This document shows positions 42,177 through 51,887 of a stretch of DNA of 59,067 nt, in pieces. The stretch's first letter is position 1, and the number at the start of each line of letters is the position of its first letter. The DNA lies in NCBI GenBank assembly GCA_959601045.1, contig CAUGNZ010000011.1:1-59067 (forward strand). The letters are read 5' to 3'. The translations under genes and the position numbers were made by a program. The DNA comes from an uncultured Collinsella sp. (lineage in GTDB: Bacteria > Actinomycetota > Coriobacteriia > Coriobacteriales > Coriobacteriaceae). A model generated the notes under the pieces. That model did no database searches, was not told where the DNA came from, and worked only from the letters and a program-made list of their open reading frames with translations.

Positions 42177-43901
42177 GTGGACGAGGAAGCAAGCATCATC
42201 CTGGGGGATGCCATCGCCTTTTGCCAGCGCGACGGCCAAGATGCACGCCTCATCAACATGCTGGGGCAATCGCGCGCCATAAGCCTGACCGAAGATACGC
42301 TCACGATCGAGGCCCCCTCGCGCTTTGCCATCGCGCAGCTCAAAAAGCATCAGCCGACCATTGAGGCCTATCTGGAAGAAATCGCCTTTGCACCGATTGC
42401 GCTCGACATCGTGGCACCGCAAGGCGCCGCGACGGAATCCGCTGCCGCGACGGCGCCCGGCGCTGCTCCCGCTGCTTCCCCGGCGGCGCCGGCCTCCGCA
42501 GGCGACGTGCCGACAATCGAGCACCAGCACAGCGATGTTTCCCGTGAAACCATGGCACCGTTGCCGACCGCCGCTGCGACGTCAACGAACGTACCCGTCA
42601 CGCACATGCCCATCGCTCACGACGCAGCGGCGGGCGCGGATTCGGGCATTGCAATCAAGAACACGCTCTCGGCCGATGATTTTCGTCGCATGATGAACCA
42701 GATGAAGGGCGGAGCGCCGACTAAGTCCACGCAAGCTGCGACCCCCGCTTCACCCATGCCAGCACCGACCGTACCGGCCGAGCAGAATACGGATGGAGCC
42801 CCGCTCGCCGCGAACTCAAAATTTACCTTTGAGAACTTTGTCTACGGCCCCGAGAACAGCCATGCCTATCGCTCGGCACTCAAGTTTGCCGCCCTCGCGG
42901 ACGAGCGCGGCACGTGCACATCACTGTTCATCTACGGCAAATCGGGCCTGGGCAAGACGCACCTGCTGCTTGCCATCAAAAACGAGCTCGCCGAGAAGTC
43001 GCCCGAGATCAAGGTCAAGTATGCCAACTCCCAGGCATATCTGGACGACCTGATGACCGAGTTCGACCGCCAAAAGAAGAGCAACGCCCCTATCATGCAG
43101 GCATACCACGGCGTGGACGTGCTCATCATCGATGACATCCAAAACATCATCGGCAAGCGCGCGAGCGTGGACTATTTTTTCCAGCTCATGGACGAGTTCA
43201 TCCGCAACAACAAGAAGGTCGTCATCGCGGCAGACCGTGCCCCCAAGGACCTGAGCATGGACGAGCGTCTGACCAGCCGCTTCAACGCCGGCATGCTCTG
43301 CCTGGTCGCAGAGCCCAGCTACGAGATGAAATACAAGATCTTGCAGCGCTATTACGAGAACACCATCGTCGCCGCTCCCGAGGCAGGCGACGACTCGCTG
43401 CTGGCGGCCTATGGGGGCGACGGCGGACACCTGACCGACGAGCACTTTAAACACATGGCCGAGGTCTCGGGCACCAACATCCGCGAACTCGAGAGCTTTT
43501 GCGAGCGCTGCGCCGGCGAGGCGGGCGACCGCGAGCGCGAGGGCGGGGAGCTCACCTTTGACGATATCGACGCCATCGCCAGCCAGTACTTCGACACATC
43601 GGCCAAAAAGATCAACGTCCAGACGGTTCAGTCCGTCATCGAAGAGCAGTACGGCGTGACGCACGAGGAGCTCATCGGCCCGCGTCGCAACGCCAATATC
43701 GCCAAAGCACGCCATATCGCTATCTACCTGGCCATCGAGATGTGCGAGATGACGACCACGGCGGTGGGCGCCGAATTTGGCAACCGCAACCACTCGACCG
43801 TCAGCACGAGCTACAAAAAGGTCCAGAAGATGATCCAGGAAGACCGTACCGTCACCGAAGACCTCAAATCGCTGCGCGATAAAATTACACTGCGCTCGTA
43901 G
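42177..43901 (+). CDS. dnaA: Chromosomal replication initiator DnaA
   Basis: 574 aa, longer than the usual 450-500 because of an extended Ala/Pro-rich domain II (about residues 85-215). Domain III has Walker A YGKSGLGKTHLL and Walker B LIIDDIQ, with sensor regions SRFNAGM and NIRELES. Domain IV carries the DNA-binding signature AKARHIAIYLAIEMCE with NHSTVSTSY. The GTG start (42177) follows GGGAGAG. A parS-like sequence lies within domain II codons. DnaA binds TTTTCAACA-like boxes flanking the gene. Confidence 0.97.
   Translation: MDEEASIILGDAIAFCQRDGQDARLINMLGQSRAISLTEDTLTIEAPSRFAIAQLKKHQPTIEAYLEEIAFAPIALDIVAPQGAATESAAATAPGAAPAASPAAPASAGDVPTIEHQHSDVSRETMAPLPTAAATSTNVPVTHMPIAHDAAAGADSGIAIKNTLSADDFRRMMNQMKGGAPTKSTQAATPASPMPAPTVPAEQNTDGAPLAANSKFTFENFVYGPENSHAYRSALKFAALADERGTCTSLFIYGKSGLGKTHLLLAIKNELAEKSPEIKVKYANSQAYLDDLMTEFDRQKKSNAPIMQAYHGVDVLIIDDIQNIIGKRASVDYFFQLMDEFIRNNKKVVIAADRAPKDLSMDERLTSRFNAGMLCLVAEPSYEMKYKILQRYYENTIVAAPEAGDDSLLAAYGGDGGHLTDEHFKHMAEVSGTNIRELESFCERCAGEAGDREREGGELTFDDIDAIASQYFDTSAKKINVQTVQSVIEEQYGVTHEELIGPRRNANIAKARHIAIYLAIEMCEMTTTAVGAEFGNRNHSTVSTSYKKVQKMIQEDRTVTEDLKSLRDKITLRS
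42536..42551. promoter_or_regulatory. parS-like sequence inside dnaA
   Basis: TGTTTCCCGTGAAACC differs from parS consensus at two positions and lies in the variable linker-coding part of dnaA. Confidence 0.5.
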
Positions 43902-44139
43902 GGAAATAGAGACACCTGTTGAAAACTTGTCGAAACCATGGGCATAAGGTGTCTAAAACCCAACCCGCGGTGGTGAAAAGTTTTGCGCAGGTTTTGAACG
44001 TGGAAAACCACCCCCGTTGCACACAGGTTGCTGTCGATTCTCTTTCTGGGTCTGACCTGCGTCTTTGGGAGTAATCAACAGTTTCGTCAGTGCTATTACT
44101 ATTATTAAGATATTTATATCTAAAGAAAGGTATTAAAAG
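43902..44139. promoter_or_regulatory. dnaA-dnaN intergenic candidate oriC
   Basis: 238 nt with TGTTGAAAA (43917-43925, the reverse of TTTTCAACA), GTGGAAAAC, TTGCACACA and TTGAAAACT-like motifs, then an AT-rich stretch (about 44085-44135) just before dnaN that could be the unwinding element. This arrangement matches oriC in many bacteria; the exact boundaries are uncertain. Confidence 0.6.
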
Positions 44140-45243
44140 ATGAAGTTCACCGTCAGCCAGAGCTCGCTTACACAAGCCATCGGCGTCGTTATGAAGGGTG
44201 TCGCTTCGGCGTCCACCCTTCCCATCCTGTCGGGCGTGCTCGTCAAGGCGCAAGACGGCATCTTGGAATTCCAGACCTCTAACTACACCATCTCGATCCG
44301 TCATCGCATCGCGGCGCATGTCGAAGAAGAGGGTGAGATGGTTATCCCCTGTAAGATGCTCTCCAATATCACCAAGACCCTCCCCGATGCCCCGGTCACC
44401 TTTGAGCTGTCCGAGCGCCAGGTGCTGATTAGTTGCGAGAAGAGCTCTTTCCGCCTGAACACGCTCGACGCCAATGACTTCCCCGAGTTTCCGGCCTATG
44501 CCATCGAGAGTGCCGTGGAGCTGCCGACCGATATCTTGTCCGAAATGGTCGGCCGCGTGTGGCGCGTCACCTCGACCGACAAGGCCCGCCCCATCCTGGG
44601 TGGTGTGCACATGAAGGTCGAGAACAACACCGTGCGCCTGGTGGCGACCGATTCCTTCCGCTTGGCCGTGTGCGATACGCAGGTCGAGACCTCGACCCTC
44701 GAGGGCTCCTTTGAGCTCAACGTTCCGGCTGACGCCTTTAACGACGCACTGAGCATCATGGCCAGCCAGGCGACCATCATGATCGGGGCTACCGACACCC
44801 AGGTCGTCTTCGAGGCCGGCAACACCACCTACGTGTCGCGCCGCATCGAGGGCGTGTACCCCAACTACAAGCAGCTCATCCCCGATTCGTGCGTGACGAG
44901 CGTCAAGATCGACGTCGCCGCCTTTAACGCCGCCCTCAAGCGCGTGGCCGTTATCGCGAGCGCCAATCCCGCCGTCAAGTTCGAGATCGATGTCGAGAAC
45001 GGACAGATGGGCCTGTCCTCCATTTCCAATGACCAGGACCTTGCGCAGGAGACGATCGATGTCGAGGCCGAGGGCGAGTCGGGTACTATCGCCTTCAACT
45101 ACCACTACATCTTCGGCTGCCTCAATGCCCTGTCCAAGGAGAAGGAGATCACGCTGGAGCTCAAGAGCTACTCGCAGGCGGGCATCTTCAAGTCCTACGA
45201 CAAGATCAACTACCTGTACCTGGTTATGCCGGTCCGCATCTAG
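44140..45243 (+). CDS. dnaN: DNA polymerase III beta subunit (sliding clamp)
   Basis: 367 aa, normal length for the clamp. The three repeated domains are recognisable: MKFTVSQSSLTQAIGVVMKG, SSFRLNTLDANDFPEFP, ARPILGGVHMKV, RLVATDSFRLAV, VSRRIEGVYPNYKQLIP and the C-terminal YLVMPVRI. It tethers the replicative polymerase and binds partners through the hydrophobic pocket. It lies 238 nt after dnaA and 9 nt before recF, in the normal order. Confidence 0.98.
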   Translation: MKFTVSQSSLTQAIGVVMKGVASASTLPILSGVLVKAQDGILEFQTSNYTISIRHRIAAHVEEEGEMVIPCKMLSNITKTLPDAPVTFELSERQVLISCEKSSFRLNTLDANDFPEFPAYAIESAVELPTDILSEMVGRVWRVTSTDKARPILGGVHMKVENNTVRLVATDSFRLAVCDTQVETSTLEGSFELNVPADAFNDALSIMASQATIMIGATDTQVVFEAGNTTYVSRRIEGVYPNYKQLIPDSCVTSVKIDVAAFNAALKRVAVIASANPAVKFEIDVENGQMGLSSISNDQDLAQETIDVEAEGESGTIAFNYHYIFGCLNALSKEKEITLELKSYSQAGIFKSYDKINYLYLVMPVRI

Positions 45244-45252
45244 CGCTGCGCT

Positions 45253-46359
45253 ATGACCATGTTCGCCCGCGATCTTTCCGTCGCGCACTACCGCAGCTTC
45301 GATAGTTATCGCCTTGCCCTGGACGAGGGCGTGACGATACTTGCGGGACCCAACGCGGCGGGAAAGACCAATCTCATAGAGGCGCTGCAGCTGCTGACGA
45401 GCGGCGCCTCGTTTAGACATCCGACCGCAGCCGAGCTCGTCCATGATGGCGTGGGCTCGTGCAAGGTCGAGCTGAGGCTCGAGGGCGACGGCCGCGTGCT
45501 TGATATGGGATTGAGCGTGGAGGACGGTAAGCGCTCGTTTAGCCGCAACGGCAAGAGGTGCTCTGCCGCCGGTGTGCGCGGGGCTCTGCCGAGCGTGCTG
45601 TTTTGCCCCGACCATCTGGACATGGTTAAGCGAGGCGCCAGTGTGCGCCGCGCCGCCCTCGATGACTTTGGCATGCAGCTGAGCGCACGTTATGCCGATC
45701 TTGCGAGCACCTATGGACGCTGCGTGACCCAGCGTAACGCCCTGCTCAAGGAGACCTGGTGCTGTCGCGAGATGCTCGGCGCGTGGAACGATTCGATTGC
45801 CCGCGCGGGCTCGGCCCTGCTTGTGCACCGGTTGGCCCTGCTCGACCGGCTGGCGGGCCATGTGCGCGCTGCCTACGGGCAAGTGGCATCCGGTGAGGCC
45901 GCCAACGTGACCTATACGTCCACGCTGGGGGATTTGCCCCAGGTCGATGATCGCGAAGAGCTGAAGGGCTGGGCGTACGAGCGCATGCTGGCTGCCCTCG
46001 ATGAGCATGCCGACGAGGAAATTCGCCGCGGCGTGACGTTGGTGGGACCGCATCGCGACGAGATTGAGTTTACCGTGGCGGGTCGCTCCGCCCGTTCATT
46101 TGCCAGCCAAGGACAGCAGCGCACGCTGGTGCTGTCCTGGAAGGTGGCCGAGGTTGCCGTGGCTCGCGATGTCCTGGGCACCGCCCCACTGCTGCTTTTG
46201 GACGACGTGATGAGCGAACTCGACGGCGAACGCCGCGGTGCTTTTCTGCGGCTGATCGGCGATGATATCCAGACGGTCATAACCACGACCAACCTGGGGT
46301 ATTTTACCGATGACCTGCTTGATCGAGCCAAGGTGGTGAGCATGGGTGAGACGTGCTAA
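45253..46359 (+). CDS. recF: DNA replication and repair protein RecF
   Basis: 368 aa. Walker A GPNAAGKTNLIEAL, signature LSWKVAEVA near FASQGQQRTLVLS, Walker B PLLLLDDVMSELD, and the typical N-terminus FARDLSVAHYRSFDSY. RecF loads RecA onto gapped DNA. A second ATG two codons in is an equally possible start; no clear ribosome-binding site is visible. Its end overlaps the following gene by 14 nt. Confidence 0.97.
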   Translation: MTMFARDLSVAHYRSFDSYRLALDEGVTILAGPNAAGKTNLIEALQLLTSGASFRHPTAAELVHDGVGSCKVELRLEGDGRVLDMGLSVEDGKRSFSRNGKRCSAAGVRGALPSVLFCPDHLDMVKRGASVRRAALDDFGMQLSARYADLASTYGRCVTQRNALLKETWCCREMLGAWNDSIARAGSALLVHRLALLDRLAGHVRAAYGQVASGEAANVTYTSTLGDLPQVDDREELKGWAYERMLAALDEHADEEIRRGVTLVGPHRDEIEFTVAGRSARSFASQGQQRTLVLSWKVAEVAVARDVLGTAPLLLLDDVMSELDGERRGAFLRLIGDDIQTVITTTNLGYFTDDLLDRAKVVSMGETC

Positions 46360-46909
46360 TTACGAGCGCGAGAGCGAAACGGTTGCCTTCAGTGGATTTT
46401 TGAACGCAGAGCGTCAGCGCATCCTGGCGGCCGCGACACCTGAGCGCCGCGCGCAGATGGAGGCTGCCGAGGAGTCGCGCGCGGTCTATCGCGCGTGGAA
46501 CGCGGTGTGCTCGGGCACGCGCGAGGGGCGGCATGTGACGGGCTTGCGCTACCTGCCCGAGTCCAATGAGCTGCTGGTATATCTCGATTCGCCCTCGTGG
46601 ACGCAGGAAATGACGCTGTTGCGCGAGATCATCCGCGCGCGCATGGAGCGCGCCGGTGCGCATGTGGACGGCCTGGTGTTCAAAACCACCGCGCCCGGTC
46701 ACACGCCGCCCGCCGCCAAGCAGCGCCTGCGCCCGGCGACGACCGAGCGCCCGCCGGCCCCGCACGCCGACCTAAGTGAGGCCGAGCGCACCGAGATTGA
46801 GCGCCAAGTGGCGCCCATCGAAGACCAAAAACTGCGCGAGGCCCTCGAGAATGCCATGAGAGCCAGTGCCGAGTGGGCCAAGGGCGTAGAAAGCAAAAAA
46901 GAGCCTTAA
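46346..46909 (+). CDS. DciA-like protein (DUF721)
   Basis: 187-aa protein in the place where actinobacteria usually carry a DUF721/DciA gene between recF and gyrB. The central part (WNAVCSGTREGRHVTGLRYLPESNELLVYLDSPSWTQEM) matches the DUF721 core. DciA proteins help load the replicative helicase. GTG start inside recF; the C-terminal half is disordered, ending EWAKGVESKKEP. Confidence 0.85.
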   Translation: MRRANYERESETVAFSGFLNAERQRILAAATPERRAQMEAAEESRAVYRAWNAVCSGTREGRHVTGLRYLPESNELLVYLDSPSWTQEMTLLREIIRARMERAGAHVDGLVFKTTAPGHTPPAAKQRLRPATTERPPAPHADLSEAERTEIERQVAPIEDQKLREALENAMRASAEWAKGVESKKEP

Positions 46910-46935
46910 ATCGCATCTGGTGGCCTTGTAGAGCC

Positions 46936-46966
46936 AAATACCCTCGTTCCCGAGGGTATTTTTTTA
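46936..46966 (+). terminator. Terminator between the DciA gene and gyrB
   Basis: ATACCCTCG/CGAGGGTAT stem with TTCC loop followed by TTTTTTT. Confidence 0.88.
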
Positions 46967-47014
46967 CGATAAACTAGTAAGGCTGTACACATTTTCTTGA
47001 CTGAAGGAGGACGT

Positions 47015-49045
47015 GTGGCAAACGAAAACGATTACGATGGCGGCGAGATTAAGATTCTCGAAGGTCTCGAGGCCGTTCGTAAGCGCCCGGGCATGTATAT
47101 CGGCTCGACGAGCGCCAGCGGTCTGCATCACCTGGTGTGGGAGATCGTTGACAACTCCGTCGACGAGGCCATGGCCGGTTTCTGCACCGAGATCCAGGTG
47201 ACGGTCCACGCCGACAACTCCATCACGGTCGTCGACAACGGGCGCGGCATCCCCGTCGACGAGCACCCTGTTAAAAAGATCCCGACGCTCGAGGTCGTCA
47301 TGACGATCTTGCACGCCGGCGGTAAGTTCGATAACTCGGCCTATAAGGTTTCGGGCGGCCTGCACGGCGTTGGCATCTCCGTCGTCAACGCACTGTCCAA
47401 GCGCGTGGTCGTTCAGGTTCGTCGCGACGGCAACACCTACGAGATGGAGTTCTCGCGCGGCAAGACCGTTAAGAAGATGGAGGTCGTGGGCACCTCGGAT
47501 TCGACGGGCACCACCGTCACCTTCTGGCCCGACGACGAGATCTTCGAGACCTGCATCTACGATTTCGATACGCTGCACAACCGTCTGCAGGAGACGGCGT
47601 TCCTCAATAAGAACCTCAAAATCGTGCTGACCGACGAGCGCGAGGCGACTCCCCACGTGGAGGAGTTTTGCTACGAGGGCGGCATCATCGACTTCGTCAA
47701 GTTCCTCAATGAGGGCAAGGACGTCCCCGAGGCCTTTAAGGAGCCTATCTACATCGAGGGCAAATCGGACCCGGACGCACCTGTGGCCAAGATGGGCGAG
47801 GTCGAGGTTTCCCTGCAGTGGAATAGCGGTTACGGCGAGAACGTCATGTCGTTTGCCAACGACATCTACACCCCCGAGGGCGGCATGCACCTTGAGGGCT
47901 TCCGCACCGCGCTCACCCGCGTGATCAACGACTACGCGCGCAAGCAGAACCTGCTCAAGGAAAAAGACGCCAACCTGACCGGCGACGATGTACGCGAGGG
48001 CCTTTCGGCCGTTATCTCGGTCAAGCTGCCCGACCCGCAGTTTGAGGGCCAGACCAAGGCCAAGCTCGGTAGCTCCTATATGCGCGCGCTCACGCTCAAG
48101 ATCGTGACCGACGGCCTCGCCGATTACTTGGAGGAGCATCCCAAGCCCGCTCGCGAGATCGTCAAGAAGGCGCAACAGGCCTGCAAGGCGCGCAACGCCG
48201 CCCGCAAGGCGCGCGAGGCGACCCGCCGCAAGAGCCTGCTCGAGACGGCGTCCCTGCCCGGTAAGCTCGCCGACTGCTCGGTGCGCGATGCCGAGCTGAC
48301 CGAGCTCTTCATTGTAGAGGGCGACTCGGCAGGCGGTTCGGCCAAGGACGGCCGCCGCCGAGACATCCAGGCGATTCTGCCCCTGCGCGGCAAGATTTTG
48401 AACGTCGAACGCGTTGGTGACCATCGCGCGTTCTCGAGTGACACCATCCAGTCGCTGATTACCGCGATCGGTTGCGGCGTCACGACGAGTGCCGGCGACG
48501 GCGGCGATTTCGATATCACCAAGGCGCGCTACCACAAGATCATCATCATGACCGATGCCGACGTCGACGGCGCGCATATCCGCATCCTGCTGCTGACGTT
48601 CTTCTACAAGTACATGCGTCCGCTGATCGATGCCGGCTACGTCTATGTTGCCTGCCCGCCCATCTTTGGCATTAAGGTGCGCAACAAGATCCACTACGTG
48701 TATCCCAACGGCCGCCAGCCCGAAGACGAGATCCTGCGCGACACCATCCAGAGCCTGGGCCTGAACCCCGACGATAACGACGAGGACGGCAAGGCCAAGG
48801 ACGGCAAGATCACCAAAAAGCGCAAGGGCTATACCGTCCAGCGCTACAAGGGCCTGGGCGAGATGGACCCCAAGCAGCTTGCCTCGACGACGATGGACCC
48901 CAAGACCCGCATCCTGCAGCGCGTGTCGATCGAGGACGCCGTGGTGGCAGACCGCGCCGTGCGCGAGCTGATGGGTTCCGAGGTCGGCTATCGCCGCGAG
49001 TACATTGAAAAACATGCGCATGACGCGCGTTTCCTTGACGCTTAA
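47015..49045 (+). CDS. gyrB: DNA gyrase subunit B
   Basis: 676 aa from GTG 47015, which follows AAGGAGGACGT; a TTG six codons earlier is less likely. The ATPase domain has EVVRKRPGMYIGSTS-like LEAVRKRPGMYIGST, EIVDNSVDEA, VVDNGRGIPVD, and GGLHGVGISVVNAL. The TOPRIM domain has ELFIVEGDSAGGSAK with PLRGKILNVE and IIIMTDADVDGAHI. The C-terminus includes QRYKGLGEMDP. Gyrase introduces negative supercoils; the subunit partner gyrA starts 11 nt downstream. Confidence 0.98.
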   Translation: MANENDYDGGEIKILEGLEAVRKRPGMYIGSTSASGLHHLVWEIVDNSVDEAMAGFCTEIQVTVHADNSITVVDNGRGIPVDEHPVKKIPTLEVVMTILHAGGKFDNSAYKVSGGLHGVGISVVNALSKRVVVQVRRDGNTYEMEFSRGKTVKKMEVVGTSDSTGTTVTFWPDDEIFETCIYDFDTLHNRLQETAFLNKNLKIVLTDEREATPHVEEFCYEGGIIDFVKFLNEGKDVPEAFKEPIYIEGKSDPDAPVAKMGEVEVSLQWNSGYGENVMSFANDIYTPEGGMHLEGFRTALTRVINDYARKQNLLKEKDANLTGDDVREGLSAVISVKLPDPQFEGQTKAKLGSSYMRALTLKIVTDGLADYLEEHPKPAREIVKKAQQACKARNAARKAREATRRKSLLETASLPGKLADCSVRDAELTELFIVEGDSAGGSAKDGRRRDIQAILPLRGKILNVERVGDHRAFSSDTIQSLITAIGCGVTTSAGDGGDFDITKARYHKIIIMTDADVDGAHIRILLLTFFYKYMRPLIDAGYVYVACPPIFGIKVRNKIHYVYPNGRQPEDEILRDTIQSLGLNPDDNDEDGKAKDGKITKKRKGYTVQRYKGLGEMDPKQLASTTMDPKTRILQRVSIEDAVVADRAVRELMGSEVGYRREYIEKHAHDARFLDA

Positions 49046-49056
49046 GAGGAGGTAAC

Positions 49057-51795
49057 GTGGCAGACGATATCAACAATAACGAGGGTATGGACGAGGCCGG
49101 CGATGCCGGTATGCCCGATGATCTGAAGCGCCTGCTTGCCCGTGCTGAGCAGGGCGAGGACGGCGATCCGGACGCCTATAACCCCGATGCCGATGATGAT
49201 GAGGAAGAAGACGACGCCGAGCTCGAGGAGAGCTTTGGCGAAGTCGACCGTGGCGCCTCGGCCGGCGAGGATATCAACGGCGGTCAGCTCCAGATTTCGG
49301 AGTTCGGCCGCGAGATGAAGCAGTCGTTCATCGAGTACTCGATGTCGGTCATCACGGCGCGCGCCCTGCCGGACGTGCGCGACGGCTTAAAGCCGGTGCA
49401 CCGCCGCATCCTGTACGCCATGAACGAGAGCGGCATCTACCCCAACCGTCCGCACAAGAAGTCGGCCTGGACGGTCGGCGAAGTTATCGGTAAGTACCAT
49501 CCGCACGGCGACTTCGCGGTCTATGAGGCCATGGTTCGCCTGGCGCAGTGGTTCTCCATGCGCACACCGCTCATCGATGGCCACGGTAACTTCGGCAACA
49601 TCGATGGCGACGGCGCGGCGGCCATGCGTTATACCGAGAGCCGCCTGGCAAAGCCCGCCATGGAGCTGCTGCGCGACCTGCAAAAGGATACCGTCGACTG
49701 GCAGCCCAACTACGACGAGTCGCTCGCCGAGCCCGTGGCGCTGCCCGCGCGCTTCCCCAACCTGCTGGTCAACGGCAGCCAGGGCATCGCCGTCGGCATG
49801 GCCACCAATATCGCCCCGCATAACCTCACCGAGGCGATCGAGGCCACCTGCTACCTGATCGACAATCCCGATGCCACCGTCGACGAGCTTATGCAGATCA
49901 TGCCCGGTCCGGACTTCCCCACCGGTGCCATCATCATGGGCAGCGCCGGCATTAAGCAGAGCTACGAGACCGGCCGCGGCTCCATTACCGTGCGCGCCAA
50001 GGCTCACGTGGAGTCCACCAAGACCGGCCGCAGCCGCCTGGTCTTTACCGAGATTCCCTACATGGTCAACAAAGGCACCCTGCAGGAGAAGATTGCCCAG
50101 CTCGTCAACGACAAACGCATCGAGGGCATCTCGGATATGCGCGATGAGTCCAACCAGAAGGGCATCCGTCTGGTCATCGAGCTCAAGAAGGGCGTCATTC
50201 CGCAGGTCGTGCTCAACAACCTGTATAAGTACACCTCGCTGCAGACGACCTTTGGCGCCAACAACCTGGCGCTCGTCAACGGCGTTCCCAAATGCCTGAG
50301 CCTGCGCGAGATGCTGCAGCACTACATCGACCACCAGGTCGACGTCGTCACCCGCCGCACCCGCTTCGACCTTAAGAAGGCCCAGGCCCGCGCGCATATC
50401 CTTGAGGGCTACTTGATGGCTCTCGACCATATCGACGAGGTCATTAGCATCATCCGCTCCTCGCAGACCGACTCCGAGGCCAGCAGCCGCTTGATCGAGC
50501 GCTTTGGCTTTACGCCCGAGCAGACCACGGCCATCCTCGAGATGAAGCTGCGCCGCCTGACCGGCCTGGAGCGCGACAAGATCCAGGAAGAGTTGGACGG
50601 CCTGCGCCGCGCCATCGCCTACTACGAGGACCTGCTGGCGCATGAGGAGAAGATCCTGGGCGTCATCAAGGAAGAGATGCGCGAGATCTCCAAGAAGTTT
50701 GGCGATAAGCGCCGCACCGAGATCAGCCAGGTTGAGAAGGACCTGGATGTCGAGGACCTCATCGCCGACGAGGATATGGTCGTGACCATTACCCACACCG
50801 GCTATGTCAAGCGCATTCCGGTGGCCGCCTACCGTGCCCAGAAGCGCGGTGGCAAGGGCGTGTCGGGCGTCAACCTCAAAGAGGACGATGTCATCGATGA
50901 GATGTTCATCGCGTCCACGCACGAGTACGTGCTGTTCTTCTCGAGCAAGGGCAAGGTCTATCGCCTGAAGGTGCACGAGCTGCCGGTGGGTACGCGCCAG
51001 GCACGCGGTACCGCGATCGTCAACTTGCTGCCTTTCGAGGAGGGCGAGAAGATCGCGAGCGTCATCAGCTGCCGCGAGTTCCCCGCTAACGAGTACCTGA
51101 TGTTTGCCACCAAGAGCGGCATGGTCAAGAAGACCGTGATGAGCGCATATGACCGCAGCCGTCGCGACGGCCTGATCGCTATCAACCTGCGTGACGACGA
51201 CGCGCTGCTGAACGTGCGCCGCGTGCGCGAGGGCGACAAGATTATCCTGGCCACCACCGCGGGCAAGGCGATCATGTTCTCCGAGGAGCAGGTGCGCGCC
51301 ACCGGCCGCGATACCAGCGGTGTTCGCGGTATCGGCATGAAGGACGGCGTGAGCGTTCTGGGCATGGAAGTCACTAACGGCAACGGCGATCTGTTCGTCA
51401 TCACCGAGCGCGGCTACGGCAAGCGCACGCCGGTTGCGGACTACCCGGAGCAGAATCGCGGCGGCCAGGGTGTCTACACCATCCAAATGACCGAGCGTAA
51501 GGGTAACCTCGCGGCCATGAAGACGGTGGGCCCGCAGCACGAGCTGTTCATCGTGACAGAGGGCGCGACGGTCATTCGCGTCAAGACCGACGAGATCAGC
51601 CAGACCGGCCGCGCCACCCAGGGCGTCAAGATGATGACCGTCGACGACAACGACCGCATCTGCGCCGTGGCCCGCATGACGGCCGCCAAGGAGAAGCCCG
51701 AAGGCGAAGCCACAGAAGACGGCTCTGCCCCCGAAGAAACCCCTGTCGATCTAGGCGACGGCAACGACATGCCAGAGGATCTCCTAGACGAGTAA
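49057..51795 (+). CDS. gyrA: DNA gyrase subunit A
   Basis: 912 aa. An unusual acidic N-terminal extension (about residues 1-78, rich in Asp/Glu) precedes the normal start of homology (QISEFGREMKQSFIEYSMSVI). The breakage-reunion domain has GLKPVHRRILYAM, KYHPHGDFAVYEAM and the catalytic Tyr in MRYTESRL. The C-terminal beta-pinwheel has QKRGGKGVSG and a GyrA-box-like repeat series, ending in an acidic tail. In KYHPHGDFAVYE, Phe153 and Glu157 stand at the positions equivalent to E. coli Ser83 and Asp87, the quinolone-resistance region. GTG start after AGGAGG. A strong terminator follows. Confidence 0.98.
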   Translation: MADDINNNEGMDEAGDAGMPDDLKRLLARAEQGEDGDPDAYNPDADDDEEEDDAELEESFGEVDRGASAGEDINGGQLQISEFGREMKQSFIEYSMSVITARALPDVRDGLKPVHRRILYAMNESGIYPNRPHKKSAWTVGEVIGKYHPHGDFAVYEAMVRLAQWFSMRTPLIDGHGNFGNIDGDGAAAMRYTESRLAKPAMELLRDLQKDTVDWQPNYDESLAEPVALPARFPNLLVNGSQGIAVGMATNIAPHNLTEAIEATCYLIDNPDATVDELMQIMPGPDFPTGAIIMGSAGIKQSYETGRGSITVRAKAHVESTKTGRSRLVFTEIPYMVNKGTLQEKIAQLVNDKRIEGISDMRDESNQKGIRLVIELKKGVIPQVVLNNLYKYTSLQTTFGANNLALVNGVPKCLSLREMLQHYIDHQVDVVTRRTRFDLKKAQARAHILEGYLMALDHIDEVISIIRSSQTDSEASSRLIERFGFTPEQTTAILEMKLRRLTGLERDKIQEELDGLRRAIAYYEDLLAHEEKILGVIKEEMREISKKFGDKRRTEISQVEKDLDVEDLIADEDMVVTITHTGYVKRIPVAAYRAQKRGGKGVSGVNLKEDDVIDEMFIASTHEYVLFFSSKGKVYRLKVHELPVGTRQARGTAIVNLLPFEEGEKIASVISCREFPANEYLMFATKSGMVKKTVMSAYDRSRRDGLIAINLRDDDALLNVRRVREGDKIILATTAGKAIMFSEEQVRATGRDTSGVRGIGMKDGVSVLGMEVTNGNGDLFVITERGYGKRTPVADYPEQNRGGQGVYTIQMTERKGNLAAMKTVGPQHELFIVTEGATVIRVKTDEISQTGRATQGVKMMTVDDNDRICAVARMTAAKEKPEGEATEDGSAPEETPVDLGDGNDMPEDLLDE

Positions 51796-51835
51796 GAGGC
51801 CCTAGCTGGTAGAAAATATCAGACCCCATATATCG

Positions 51836-51869
51836 GCGGTCGGCGCACCTGCGCGCCGACCGCTTTTTT
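51836..51869 (+). terminator. Terminator of gyrA
   Basis: GCGGTCGGCGC/GCGCCGACCGC stem followed by TTTTTT. Confidence 0.9.
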
Positions 51870-51887
51870 GAAAACCTTGGGACCCCA

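Noticed and set aside
43885..46053. Minus-strand open frame of about 720 codons over dnaN and recF
   Set aside because: High-GC shadow frame; dnaN and recF on the plus strand are unmistakable.
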